DNA from: Micromonospora rhizosphaerae
GTDB taxonomy: Bacteria > Actinomycetota > Actinomycetes > Mycobacteriales > Micromonosporaceae
Length of the DNA stretch: 64,000 bases
Assembly (NCBI RefSeq): GCF_900091465.1
Contig: NZ_FMHV01000002.1
Span: 3,348,001 to 3,412,000, forward strand
Direction: 5' to 3'
The notes under the pieces were generated by a model that worked only from the letters and a program-made list of their open reading frames with translations, was not told the DNA's origin and made no database searches. Numbering within the stretch: the first letter of the stretch is position 1; every line of letters starts with the position of its first letter. A program made the translations under genes and the position numbers. This document shows positions 26,428-34,973 of this stretch, in pieces.

Positions 26428-27534
26428 ATGGACAACGACACCCAGGACCGGCTGCGCCGTATCCGCGGCGCCGGCGCCGCGAAACGCCACAACGCCCGTA
26501 CGGTCGCCGCGCTGACCGGTAACCCCGGATGCGCACGCCGCGCCGTGCTCGACGCCGCCGGCGTCGACAAGGACGCCTTGGCGCGCCACGTCGGATTCCC
26601 GGCGAAGTTCGGCCAGTCCCAGTTCGCGATCACCCGCGGCAACGCCTTCGAGGCTCAAGTTAAGGCGAACGGATACGCCGAACTGCTCCGCCTGCTGCGC
26701 GAGACCTTGGGCCTCGAGATCCAAGAAGTCGGAAGCATCGACCTGGAGGACGTCGGTGGCAACACCGGGCAGGAGGTCCGGCACGCCCGGTCGCGACGGA
26801 AGCTCACCAGCGCCGCGGCCGACCCGAATGCTTCTGCCACCTTCTACGACCACCCACTCCTGCGCCTTGATGTCGGCGGGAACGAGGTCTACCTCGAGCC
26901 GGATCTGGTCGCCTTCCACCACGACGGTGTTTTTCACGTGGTCGAGATCAAGTCGTTCGCGGTGATCGACGATCAGGCCGATGCCCGGAAGGTCGCCGCT
27001 GCGGCCACGCAGTCCGCCGTCTATGTGCTTGCCCTTCGGCGGCTGCTCGGCGACGACAAGGTCGCCGACGAGGTTGTGTTGGTTTGCCCGAAGGACTTCT
27101 CGAACCAGCCGGTGGCCACCAAGGTCGACGTCCGAAAGCAGCTCATCGTGCTGAACCATCAGCTGTCCCGGCTCATCCGCATCGAGCGCCTACTCGCGGC
27201 GTTGCCGCCGACGCTGACGCTCGACCTCGCGCCGGACGACGACGGCAGACCGAGCCGCCCGGCCGCCGACGTGATATTCGCACTCGGCGAGATCGAGGCG
27301 CGTTATGCACCCGACTGCCTCGCCAAATGCGAGATGGCCTTCTTCTGCCGGCACGAGGCTACTGGCTGCACCGCGGCTCTAGGACTTAGCGTGCGCGAGG
27401 AGCTCGGCGGTGTGGAGACCGTCGCTGAGGCGCTCGGCCTGGCCGACGGCACCCTGGTGGCGAGCGACGACCAGGCCGAAGCGGCGGCGATGCTCCGCAC
27501 GACCGCCAAGATCTTCGGCTCGGTGGCGGCATGA
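26428..27534 (+). CDS. RecB/Cas4-like PD-(D/E)XK nuclease with four-cysteine (Fe-S type) pattern
   Basis: A 368-residue protein from ATG 26428 (GAAGGA upstream). The RecB-nuclease motifs are all visible in order: GNAFE (71-75), EPD (D159), EIK (173-175) and QSAVY (Q195, Y199). One cysteine precedes the core in GCARRA (C35), and C297, C301 and C307 follow it in DCLAKCEMAFFC, with C314 close behind. One Cys before and three after the nuclease core is the arrangement that ligates a 4Fe-4S cluster in AddB and Cas4. It is thus probably an exonuclease acting on DNA ends. No CRISPR array or other cas gene is nearby, so a Cas4 adaptation role is rejected. Its stop overlaps the next start (ATGA). Confidence 0.8.
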   Translation: MDNDTQDRLRRIRGAGAAKRHNARTVAALTGNPGCARRAVLDAAGVDKDALARHVGFPAKFGQSQFAITRGNAFEAQVKANGYAELLRLLRETLGLEIQEVGSIDLEDVGGNTGQEVRHARSRRKLTSAAADPNASATFYDHPLLRLDVGGNEVYLEPDLVAFHHDGVFHVVEIKSFAVIDDQADARKVAAAATQSAVYVLALRRLLGDDKVADEVVLVCPKDFSNQPVATKVDVRKQLIVLNHQLSRLIRIERLLAALPPTLTLDLAPDDDGRPSRPAADVIFALGEIEARYAPDCLAKCEMAFFCRHEATGCTAALGLSVREELGGVETVAEALGLADGTLVASDDQAEAAAMLRTTAKIFGSVAA

Positions 27535-29015
27535 GCGCCATCTCCTCGTACGCCAAAGCGCTGGCCGTGGCCGCTGGCAGGGCCATTCCGATCGCAACAC
27601 GTCGCCATGTCCATCTGTCCGACCGGCCGCTGGTGTTAGTCCCGCTGGCGCTGGCGGGCGAGGCAAATGCGCCGCTGGCCGCGATGATCGGCACTGACCA
27701 GCACAACCCGGCCCTGTTGGTCGTGCCCCAGCCGCGGAACCGCGACCTCCGCTTCGACTTCGCCGCCTCGTTGGCCGACGTCGTGCTGGCCTATGTGCGC
27801 TCCTGCACTGCGAGGTTCGAGGTGGTCGGCGCGAACAAGGTGTTCCTCGATGCTCCCCAATTGCTGGTTCCGAACGCGGCCGGCCTCGGTTTCGTCAAGC
27901 TGCTCGGCCGATCCACCCGCTTCCGGCGCACCCACGGGCCGTTCCCGGTAGCGCACGGGGTGCCGCTGCTAGGCCGGTGGCTGACCTACCTGGGCGAGCG
28001 ATCCGAGCACCCCGGCTCCTCGACCATGCTCGCGATGACTCAGGCCCTGAACCTGCATTGGGCCAGCGGGCAGAGCGCTGTGGAGGACGCGAACCTGGCC
28101 GCACTGCTCGGCTGGATCGACCCGCCCGAGGGAGTCTCCGGGCCGGAGGCCGCGCTTGCGGCCGAGGATCCGCTCGTCTGGCCGCCAGCCGGCCCGTCAA
28201 CCGACCCCGCCTTCGACAACGAGGTGCTGGCGCCCGCCATCCGGGCGTATGAGAGCGCTGCGCCCGACAGCCCGAAACGGCTGCGCGCGGTGGAAACCCT
28301 CGAGCGCGAGCTCCGTGGCCAGTTGGAGCCAACCTGGCGGTTGATGTGGCGCGCTATCGAGGTTCTTCGGCAGTTGCCGGCCGCAGCAACGGTCGAGACT
28401 CGCTGGGCAGCGGACCGCCGAGATTTCAGCCGCTACCACGACTACCTCACCACCGATGGCCGTCCGCAGGCCCGTCGGGACGGCGCGGTGGCCGCGGCTC
28501 GGCGACTCCAGTCCCTCGAGCGGGAGCAGACGACCTACGACGCCAGCCGAGCCCTGGACGATCCGCTCGTCATGGCGAGCTACCGGGTCAACGGCGAGGC
28601 GTTCCAGGGGACCGTCGTTTCGGTCGACCGTGATCGGCGCATCCTGAGTGAGAAGGGCCGCCGGGTCACCCGGCCACTGATCGTGGTCAGCACCGGCGAT
28701 CCTGTGCATCTGCCGGTCGGCAAGGCGTTACGGGCGCCGGAGCGCATGAAACAGAACGCCCGGATCACCGAAATCGCACGATCGGCTGACGGTGTGCTGG
28801 TCAGCCTCGAGCTCGACGGAGGTATGGGCCGGGCGGCGGCTCCCGCGCCGGGCAGCGTGCCCGAGGTTGGCCACGAGATCACCTACACCAGCGTCTACCC
28901 TGACGCGATCCGCGCGCCCGACCTGCCGCCGACCGACCAAACACCGTGGACCCACGGCGGACCGCCCCGACCGTACGTACCGACCGATGACGACGCCCAG
29001 GAGGCATGGGAATGA
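27531..29015 (+). CDS. Unknown 494-residue protein of the SbcCD-nuclease-helicase operon
   Basis: I do not recognise a family. The protein overlaps both neighbours by four bases (ATGA at each end), so it is made stoichiometrically with the nuclease and the SF1 helicase. The N-terminal 200 residues are alpha/beta. The middle, 235-345, is helical and charged (RLRAVETLERELRGQLEPTW; ARRLQSLEREQTTYDASRAL). The C-terminal part, about 355-440, is strand-rich (SYRVNGEAFQGTVVSVDRDR; PLIVVSTGDPVHL; ITEIARSADGVLVSLEL), which could be an OB- or SH3-like nucleic-acid-binding barrel. The tail is acidic and Pro-rich. A DNA-binding or clamp subunit bridging nuclease and helicase is a guess from position only. 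Confidence 0.65.
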   Translation: MSAISSYAKALAVAAGRAIPIATRRHVHLSDRPLVLVPLALAGEANAPLAAMIGTDQHNPALLVVPQPRNRDLRFDFAASLADVVLAYVRSCTARFEVVGANKVFLDAPQLLVPNAAGLGFVKLLGRSTRFRRTHGPFPVAHGVPLLGRWLTYLGERSEHPGSSTMLAMTQALNLHWASGQSAVEDANLAALLGWIDPPEGVSGPEAALAAEDPLVWPPAGPSTDPAFDNEVLAPAIRAYESAAPDSPKRLRAVETLERELRGQLEPTWRLMWRAIEVLRQLPAAATVETRWAADRRDFSRYHDYLTTDGRPQARRDGAVAAARRLQSLEREQTTYDASRALDDPLVMASYRVNGEAFQGTVVSVDRDRRILSEKGRRVTRPLIVVSTGDPVHLPVGKALRAPERMKQNARITEIARSADGVLVSLELDGGMGRAAAPAPGSVPEVGHEITYTSVYPDAIRAPDLPPTDQTPWTHGGPPRPYVPTDDDAQEAWE

Positions 29016-30322
29016 CCATCGACCCAGCAGCCGAAGCCGAACGCGTTATCGCCGAGATCCTCGCCGACTTCCGATCCGGCCGGCACCGTGGCGTGGTCGT
29101 CGATTCCCCACCCGGGGCGGGGAAGTCGACCCTCGTGGTCCGGACCGCGGTCGCGCTCGCCTCGGCCGGCGAGCGGCTGATAATTGTCGCCCAAACCAAT
29201 GAGCAGGTCGACGACCTGACCACCAACCTCTCCGCCGCCCTGCCAACCGGTCTCATGATCGGACGGCTGGCGAGTTCCACGTACGTGCGGCCCGCGCGCC
29301 TCGCGGCTCTGACCAACGTGCTGTTCGACAAGGATCTCGGCAACCTGCTGAGCTGTGAGATCGTCATCGCGACGGCCGCCCGCTGGGCCTACGTGAAGGA
29401 CCGCTGCTGGCCGTGGGCGATTGTCGACGAGGCCTACCAGATGCGTTCGGACTCCCTGCTCGCCATTGCCCCGCGGTTCGAGCGGGCCCTGTTCGTCGGC
29501 GACCCGGGCCAGCTGGATCCATTCTCCGTGGTCGAGAACGACCGTTGGCGCGGGCTCAGCTGGGACCCGATGCAGAGCGCGGTGGCCGGGCTGCTGCGCA
29601 CTAACCCCGACCTGCCGGTTCATCGGCTGCCCGTCTCGTGGCGGCTGCCCGCGAGCGCCGAAAAGGTCGTGGCCACCGCCTTCTACCCGTACACCGGGTT
29701 TCGGACCGGCGCCGAACCGGGAGACCGTGAACTCACCTTTGGCACCCGCGCCTTCGGGCGCTCTGCCCTGGACGCCCTGCTGGCCGAGGCGGCGACCACC
29801 GGCTGGGGCTTCTACGAACTGCCCGCGCGACACACCCTTCGGACAGACGCCGAAGCGGTTTCCACGGTCGCCGAGGTGGTTCGGAGATTTCTCGAACGCG
29901 GAGCGATCGCGCGGTCGGGGAACGACTCTCGGCCGATCACCGCGCAGCGAATCGCGGTCGGCGCCGCGCATCGCGATCAAGCGGCCGCCCTTCGCGAAGC
30001 GCTGTCCGACCTGCCGGACGTCACGGTCGACACGGCGAATCGCTTGCAGGGCCGAGAATACGACCTGACCGTGGTACTGCATCCGTTGTCGGGACGACGC
30101 GACGCCACGGCGTTCCATCTCGAGGCCGGACGCCTGTGCGTACTCACTTCCCGCCATCGACAGGCCTGCGTCGTCGTCGGGCGGGCCGGCATCCGGGAAC
30201 TGCTCGACGCACATCCATCCAGCGAGCCGGTTCATCTACACGAGCCGGTGAAATTCCCGGACGGATGGGCGGCCAACCAGACCGTCATGAATCACCTGTA
30301 CGCGCACCGCGTCGTGGCCTGA
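29012..30322 (+). CDS. Compact SF1 DNA helicase
   Basis: A 436-residue protein from ATG 29012; AGGAGG at 28999-29004 favours this over the ATG six bases earlier. Motif I is DSPPGAGKST (31-40), motif II is IVDEAYQM (near 137, DEAY in place of DExx), motif III is FVGDPGQLDPF, motif V is TANRLQGREYDLTVVLH, and motif VI is RLCVLTSRHRQACVVVGR. The Q-G-R-E spacing and small size suit Upf1/Dna2-like SF1 helicases lacking large insertions. It would supply the ATP-driven unwinding for the Fe-S nuclease two genes upstream. It overlaps that operon's 494-residue gene by four bases and lies 22 bases before sbcD. Confidence 0.85.
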   Translation: MTIDPAAEAERVIAEILADFRSGRHRGVVVDSPPGAGKSTLVVRTAVALASAGERLIIVAQTNEQVDDLTTNLSAALPTGLMIGRLASSTYVRPARLAALTNVLFDKDLGNLLSCEIVIATAARWAYVKDRCWPWAIVDEAYQMRSDSLLAIAPRFERALFVGDPGQLDPFSVVENDRWRGLSWDPMQSAVAGLLRTNPDLPVHRLPVSWRLPASAEKVVATAFYPYTGFRTGAEPGDRELTFGTRAFGRSALDALLAEAATTGWGFYELPARHTLRTDAEAVSTVAEVVRRFLERGAIARSGNDSRPITAQRIAVGAAHRDQAAALREALSDLPDVTVDTANRLQGREYDLTVVLHPLSGRRDATAFHLEAGRLCVLTSRHRQACVVVGRAGIRELLDAHPSSEPVHLHEPVKFPDGWAANQTVMNHLYAHRVVA

Positions 30323-30344
30323 CATCTCTTGAAAGGAGCCGGAC

Positions 30345-31499
30345 ATGAGGTTCCTGCATACCTCCGACTGGCACATCGGCAAGACCCTGAAGGGCCACAA
30401 CCGCCTGGCCGAGCAGAGCGCGGTTATGGAGGAGATCGTCGGCGTTGTCCGGCAGTACGAGGTGGATGCCGTCCTCATCGCGGGCGACATCTACGACTCG
30501 GCGGCGCCGTCGGCCGAGGCTCAGCAACTTCTCGTCCGGACCTTGCTCGAGATCCGCAATTCCGGGGTGCCGGTGATCGCCATCGCCGGCAACCATGACC
30601 ACGCTCCGACCTTCGACGCGTACCGACCGCTGATGGGCGAGGTCGGCATCCACCTCGTCGGCACCCCCGGGGCCGGCTCAGACGGAGCGATTGAGATAAC
30701 CGCCCGCTCGACCGGCGAGTCCGCGGTGATCGCGACGTTGCCCTTCGTCTCCCAGCGCACCGTCATCCGCGCAGCCGAGCTCATCGCCAACACGCCCGTA
30801 ATGAACTCCATCAGCTACGCCCAACGCGTCGAAGACATGCTGACGGTCTTAGCCCGCGCTTTCCGGCCGGATGCCGTCAACATCCTGATGGCACACCTCA
30901 CCGTGACCGGAGGCAAGTTCGGCGGCGGTGAGCGCGACTCCCAGTCAGTCTTCGAATATCACGTGCCGGCTAGCGCGTTCCCGGCTGAGGCGCAGTACGT
31001 GGCGCTTGGGCATCTGCACCGCAGGCAGGCGATCGGCGCGCCGTGTCCGGTGCACTACAGCGGCTCGCCGATCTCGATCGACTTCGGAGAGCAGGACAAT
31101 GAGAGTGTCGTGTGCCTGGTGGAGGCGACACCGTCGGCGCCGGCGAAGGTCACCGACATCCCGATCAAAAGCGGTCGCCGGTTGATGACGCTCCGGGGCA
31201 CACTCGCCGAGATTGAGAGCCGGGCGCGTGGCGCCGGCGATGCGTTCCTCCGCGTTCAGATCAAGGAGCCGGCGCGTGCCGGTCTGCTCGAGGAGGTTCG
31301 CGACCTCCTGCCAAACGCTCTCGACATCCGCATTGATCCGGCCTTCGCCGCCCGGAACGCCACCAGTCGGCCGGCGAGCAGCGGCATCGAGCGCACCCCG
31401 ACGGAATTGTTCGCCGAGTACTGCGCCACCAAGAACATGGACGACCCACGGCTGGCGGCACTCTTCGCGCGCCTGCACGACGCAACCTCCGAGTCATAA
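30345..31499 (+). CDS. sbcD: SbcD/Mre11-type DNA repair nuclease subunit
   Basis: A 384-residue calcineurin-like phosphoesterase with an AAAGGAG ribosome site. Metal-binding motifs are complete: SDWHIG (D8, H10), AGDIYD (D48), AGNHDH (N83-H86), MAHLTV and LGHLHRRQ. It follows Mre11/SbcD throughout and has the C-terminal capping region. With SbcC it forms a Mn-dependent 3'-5' exonuclease and hairpin endonuclease on DNA ends. It sits 10 bases before sbcC inside the six-gene operon. Actinomycetes usually carry a housekeeping sbcDC pair as well; whether this is a second copy cannot be seen from the window. Confidence 0.92.
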   Translation: MRFLHTSDWHIGKTLKGHNRLAEQSAVMEEIVGVVRQYEVDAVLIAGDIYDSAAPSAEAQQLLVRTLLEIRNSGVPVIAIAGNHDHAPTFDAYRPLMGEVGIHLVGTPGAGSDGAIEITARSTGESAVIATLPFVSQRTVIRAAELIANTPVMNSISYAQRVEDMLTVLARAFRPDAVNILMAHLTVTGGKFGGGERDSQSVFEYHVPASAFPAEAQYVALGHLHRRQAIGAPCPVHYSGSPISIDFGEQDNESVVCLVEATPSAPAKVTDIPIKSGRRLMTLRGTLAEIESRARGAGDAFLRVQIKEPARAGLLEEVRDLLPNALDIRIDPAFAARNATSRPASSGIERTPTELFAEYCATKNMDDPRLAALFARLHDATSES

Positions 31500-31509
31500 G
31501 GGGCAAGTG

Positions 31510-34500
31510 ATGCGGCCAGTGCTTCTGGAGATGACAGGCTTCGGATCGTTCCGTGAGCCGGCGACGGTCGACTTCAACGACGCGGACTTCTTCGCCCTCG
31601 TCGGCCCAACGGGCGCCGGCAAATCAACCGTCATCGACGCGATGACCTTCGCACTGTATGGATCGGTGCCACGCTGGGACGACCGGCGAACCGTCTCGCT
31701 GGCGCTGTCACCCGCGGTGAATAGGGGAGTCGTGCGCCTGGTCTTCGACGTGGGTGCCAGCCGGTACGTCGCCGCGCGCGAACTGCGGCGAACCCGGGTG
31801 GGCGTCGGCATCCACAGCGGCCGACTCGAGCGGTTGATCGATCCGACCCGGCTCGGGTCCACCGATGACGAGACCGAGTTGATCGCGGCCGATGGTAGGG
31901 TGAACGCTGCCGTCGAAGAACTTCTGGGGCTGTCGTTCGATCACTTCTGCTCCTGCGTCGTCCTGCCCCAAGGCGACTTCGCCGAGTTCCTCCACGCCAA
32001 GCCAGCCGACCGCCAGAAGATCCTCACGCGCCTGCTCGGAATCGGCATGTACGAAACCATCGGACAGCGCGCCAACGCCGAAGCGGCCGAGGCCAAGCAG
32101 CGAGTCGCTTTCCTCGATGAGCAGATCGGCCGCCTCGCCACCGTCACGCCGGAGGCCCTGGGCGAGGCGAACCAACGAGTCCAGCAGCTCACGGCACTGA
32201 AAGACCAGGTCGTCACGATCCTGTCCGAACTGGCGACCTCTACAGCAGCGGTCGACGAAGCGCGGCGAAACACCGACCGGATCCGCGAGGAGACGCAACT
32301 ACTCGGCGGCGTCGCACTCCCGTCCGACCTTGAGATACGCGCCGAGCGTCTGGCCGAAGCGACAGGCGCCGCAGATCGGGCCACCGAGGCCTTCGCCCTG
32401 GCCGAGAAGGCTGACGACATCGCGAGGGCGACCTTCGAGACGGCGGCCGCGGAACGGGGTTTCCTCGAGCACGCGAAGCGCAACCACGCCGAGCGCTCAC
32501 AACTCGAGCAACAGCTACCCGGCGCGGAGAACGATCGCGCGGAGGCGGCTAAGACTCTCGCCGCGGTCACCGCTGAACGCGATCTGGCGATGCAGACGGC
32601 GGCCGCTGCCCAAGCGGCGTCAGAGACCGCGAAGGCGGAGGCAAAAGCCGCGCGGGAACGCGTCGAGACGGTCCGGTCCCAGTACGAGAAGCTCAGCAGG
32701 CTGTCCGTCCCGACCGGAATAGACGAAATCCAGGAACGCGAGGTCTCCGTCAAGAGTGCGCTGGCGGCCGCCGGCCGACGCCTTGCCGAGGCGGAGGAGG
32801 CGGAGTCTGACGCGCGGCGCGATGTTGAGGCGGCACCCGCCCGTAGCGCGCTGGACCAGGCCAAACACCACCACGCCGAGTTGACCAAGCTCGCGGCCGC
32901 GGAACCGGACCTGATCACCCGGGCCGACCGGGCGCGAGCGGAGGTCACCGCAAGGCAGGCCGCACTCGACGAAGCGATCCGGGCCGTTGACCAGGCTCGG
33001 CTGGCCCGCAATGAAGCCGGGCGCGCCGAAGCCGCGTCGGTACTTCGGCCGCACCTCGTAGCGGGCAAGCCCTGCCCGGTCTGCGAGCATCCGGTGGAGG
33101 AGCTGCCGGCACCCCTCGAACATGAAACCGTCGCGGCGACCGAGAAGGCCCTGGCAACCGCCGAACGGCACCGCGACACCGCAGCTCGGCAACACACTGC
33201 GGCCCTGGCACAGGAACAGAAAGCCACCGACGCGCTTGCCGCAGCGCGGGAAAAAACAGCCGAGCTCAGGCGAGCGCTCACCGGCGAATGGGCGGACGAG
33301 AGCGCCGTTGACGGCGAGCTGAGTCGTCTGGACGGCCTGAACGCCAGACTCAAGAATGCCGGCGTAACGCTCCGCAAGGCTCGGGCTGCTCACGAAACGG
33401 CCAGCCATGCGGTGGCGGCGCTTGCGAAGACGTACGCGGAGGCGCGGACAGCACTGACCGCCGCTCGGGATCCACTTGTCTCGCTCGGCGCGCCGCCCGT
33501 GGACGGCCTCGACCTAGCGGACGCCTGGCACACCTTGGCGAGCTGGTCCGGTCAGATGGCCGGAGCCGACGCCAAACTCCTGCAACAAGCCGAAGCCGAG
33601 GAGCGCAAAGCCGACGCCGAGTCGTCGTCGATGGCGGCCCGTCTGAAGCAAGCGCACGGGGAGGTCGAACGCCTGGACACGGCCAGCATGGCCGCGGAGC
33701 GTTCGGATCGAGAAACCGAACTGGCGCTTCGCACGAAGAATGACCGCCTGAGGAATCTGGCGGAAGCCCTCGCCGCGGCGCCGAGCAGTGCCGAGGTCGC
33801 GGCCGAGCTGGCTCGGATCGACCAGCTAGAGGCCGAAGCCAAGGTCGCACAAGGGGAACTGAAGAAGGCCCGTGCCGGCCGCGACTCGGCTATTCAAGCA
33901 CTCGCCTCCTTGAAAGCTCAGGAGCAGACGGCCTGGAAGGACCTTCGAGCGGCACGGGACTTGCTCGTTCCGCTCGGGGCCCCGCCGATCCGGGAGGAGG
34001 ACCTGCGGACCGCCTGGGCCGAGATCGTCGGCTGGGCCGAGCAGGAAGTCAGCAGGCGGAAGGTGACGTTCGCAACCGCCCAGGCTGCTCTCGCGGCGGC
34101 GGAGCACCACCGTGGCGAGAAGGAACTGGCGCTTGGTCAGGCCCTCGGGCAGGTGGGAATCGCCATCTCTCCTGCCTCCGCAGCGGACACGGTCTCCGCC
34201 GCCGTCGCTGCCGAGCTTGAGCGGGCGCGCGCCCACGTCCAGAGCATCGAGGCGCAATTGTCGCAGCTGGCCGACCTGCGCTCCAGCCGAACGAAGTCGC
34301 ACGAGGAGCATGCCGTCGCCAGCACGCTGGGCGGCCTACTGCGGTCGAACGAGTTTCCCCGCTGGCTCGTGGCATCGGCTCTTGACGTCTTGGTCCAGGA
34401 CGCCTCGGCGAGCCTCGCCGAACTGTCCGGTGGCCAGTTCAACCTCGCGCATGAGAACGGCGAGTTCGTGGTGATCGACCACAACAACGCCGACCTGCCT

Positions 34501-34818
34501 CGGCCAGTGAAAACCCTCTCCGGTGGCGAGACGTTCCAGGCGAGCTTGGCGCTGGCGCTCGCACTCTCGGCGCAGATCACCACGTTGGCCGCGGCCGGCT
34601 CCGCCCGGCTGGACTCGATCTTCCTGGACGAGGGATTCGGAACGCTCGACGAGGTGACCCTGGAGACAGTCGCCAGCACGCTGGAGAACCTCGCCAGCCA
34701 GGGCAATCGCATGGTCGGAGTAGTCACCCACGTAAGCGTCCTGGCCGACCGTGTCCCCGTGAAGTTCCGAGTAAGCCGCGATCAGTTCGGCTCAGCCATC
34801 ATGAAGGACAGCCTTTGA
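31510..34818 (+). CDS. sbcC: SbcC/Rad50-type SMC-like ATPase
   Basis: An 1102-residue protein; ATG 31510 lies six bases after AAGGGG, better spaced than the adjacent GTG 31507. Walker A GPTGAGKS is at 32-39. Long Ala/Glu/Arg coiled coils span about 190-500 and 535-980 and are folded back at the zinc hook GKPCPVCEHP (C522, C525). The signature LSGGETFQASLALALALS is near 1004, and Walker B FLDEGFGTLDE near 1038. All Rad50-type elements are intact. It partners SbcD for ATP-gated DNA-end processing. No terminator-like hairpin is obvious after its stop; an Excalibur gene remnant and an IS follow. Confidence 0.92.
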   Translation: MRPVLLEMTGFGSFREPATVDFNDADFFALVGPTGAGKSTVIDAMTFALYGSVPRWDDRRTVSLALSPAVNRGVVRLVFDVGASRYVAARELRRTRVGVGIHSGRLERLIDPTRLGSTDDETELIAADGRVNAAVEELLGLSFDHFCSCVVLPQGDFAEFLHAKPADRQKILTRLLGIGMYETIGQRANAEAAEAKQRVAFLDEQIGRLATVTPEALGEANQRVQQLTALKDQVVTILSELATSTAAVDEARRNTDRIREETQLLGGVALPSDLEIRAERLAEATGAADRATEAFALAEKADDIARATFETAAAERGFLEHAKRNHAERSQLEQQLPGAENDRAEAAKTLAAVTAERDLAMQTAAAAQAASETAKAEAKAARERVETVRSQYEKLSRLSVPTGIDEIQEREVSVKSALAAAGRRLAEAEEAESDARRDVEAAPARSALDQAKHHHAELTKLAAAEPDLITRADRARAEVTARQAALDEAIRAVDQARLARNEAGRAEAASVLRPHLVAGKPCPVCEHPVEELPAPLEHETVAATEKALATAERHRDTAARQHTAALAQEQKATDALAAAREKTAELRRALTGEWADESAVDGELSRLDGLNARLKNAGVTLRKARAAHETASHAVAALAKTYAEARTALTAARDPLVSLGAPPVDGLDLADAWHTLASWSGQMAGADAKLLQQAEAEERKADAESSSMAARLKQAHGEVERLDTASMAAERSDRETELALRTKNDRLRNLAEALAAAPSSAEVAAELARIDQLEAEAKVAQGELKKARAGRDSAIQALASLKAQEQTAWKDLRAARDLLVPLGAPPIREEDLRTAWAEIVGWAEQEVSRRKVTFATAQAALAAAEHHRGEKELALGQALGQVGIAISPASAADTVSAAVAAELERARAHVQSIEAQLSQLADLRSSRTKSHEEHAVASTLGGLLRSNEFPRWLVASALDVLVQDASASLAELSGGQFNLAHENGEFVVIDHNNADLPRPVKTLSGGETFQASLALALALSAQITTLAAAGSARLDSIFLDEGFGTLDEVTLETVASTLENLASQGNRMVGVVTHVSVLADRVPVKFRVSRDQFGSAIMKDSL

Positions 34819-34877
34819 ACAGTTGGAGGGCCTCAACCGGGCCAAGATCGTAGTCGTGGTTGTCGAGGTGCTCACCG

Positions 34878-34973
34878 AGCAGCCCCGCCTACGTCGACGG
34901 TCCGGTACGGGTCATCCGCACGGACATCTACGACCTGGACCGCGACGGCGACGGAATCGCCTGCGACAACTAA
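34878..34973 (+). pseudogene. Excalibur calcium-binding domain remnant
   Basis: A short frame reading SSPAYVDGPVRVIRTDIYDL then DRDGDGIACDN and a TAA at 34971-34973. LDRDGDGIAC is the core of Excalibur domains. There is no start, signal peptide or first half of the domain. The TAA is also the target duplication of the adjoining IS5-family element, so the IS landed exactly at the stop and did not itself break the gene. Confidence 0.5.

Noticed and set aside
26428..27534. Cas4 of a CRISPR-Cas system
   Set aside because: No repeat-spacer array and no other cas gene in the window; the neighbours are SbcCD and an SF1 helicase.
31941..33377. 478-residue minus-strand frame opposite sbcC
   Set aside because: Ser/Arg/Ala-rich shadow of a coiled-coil coding region with no motif; sbcC is unambiguous.
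25604..34818. Lamassu or a Wadjet variant
   Set aside because: The SMC-like protein has a zinc hook and is paired with an Mre11-type SbcD; no DUF4297, DUF3375, DUF4194 or DUF3322 gene is in the operon.
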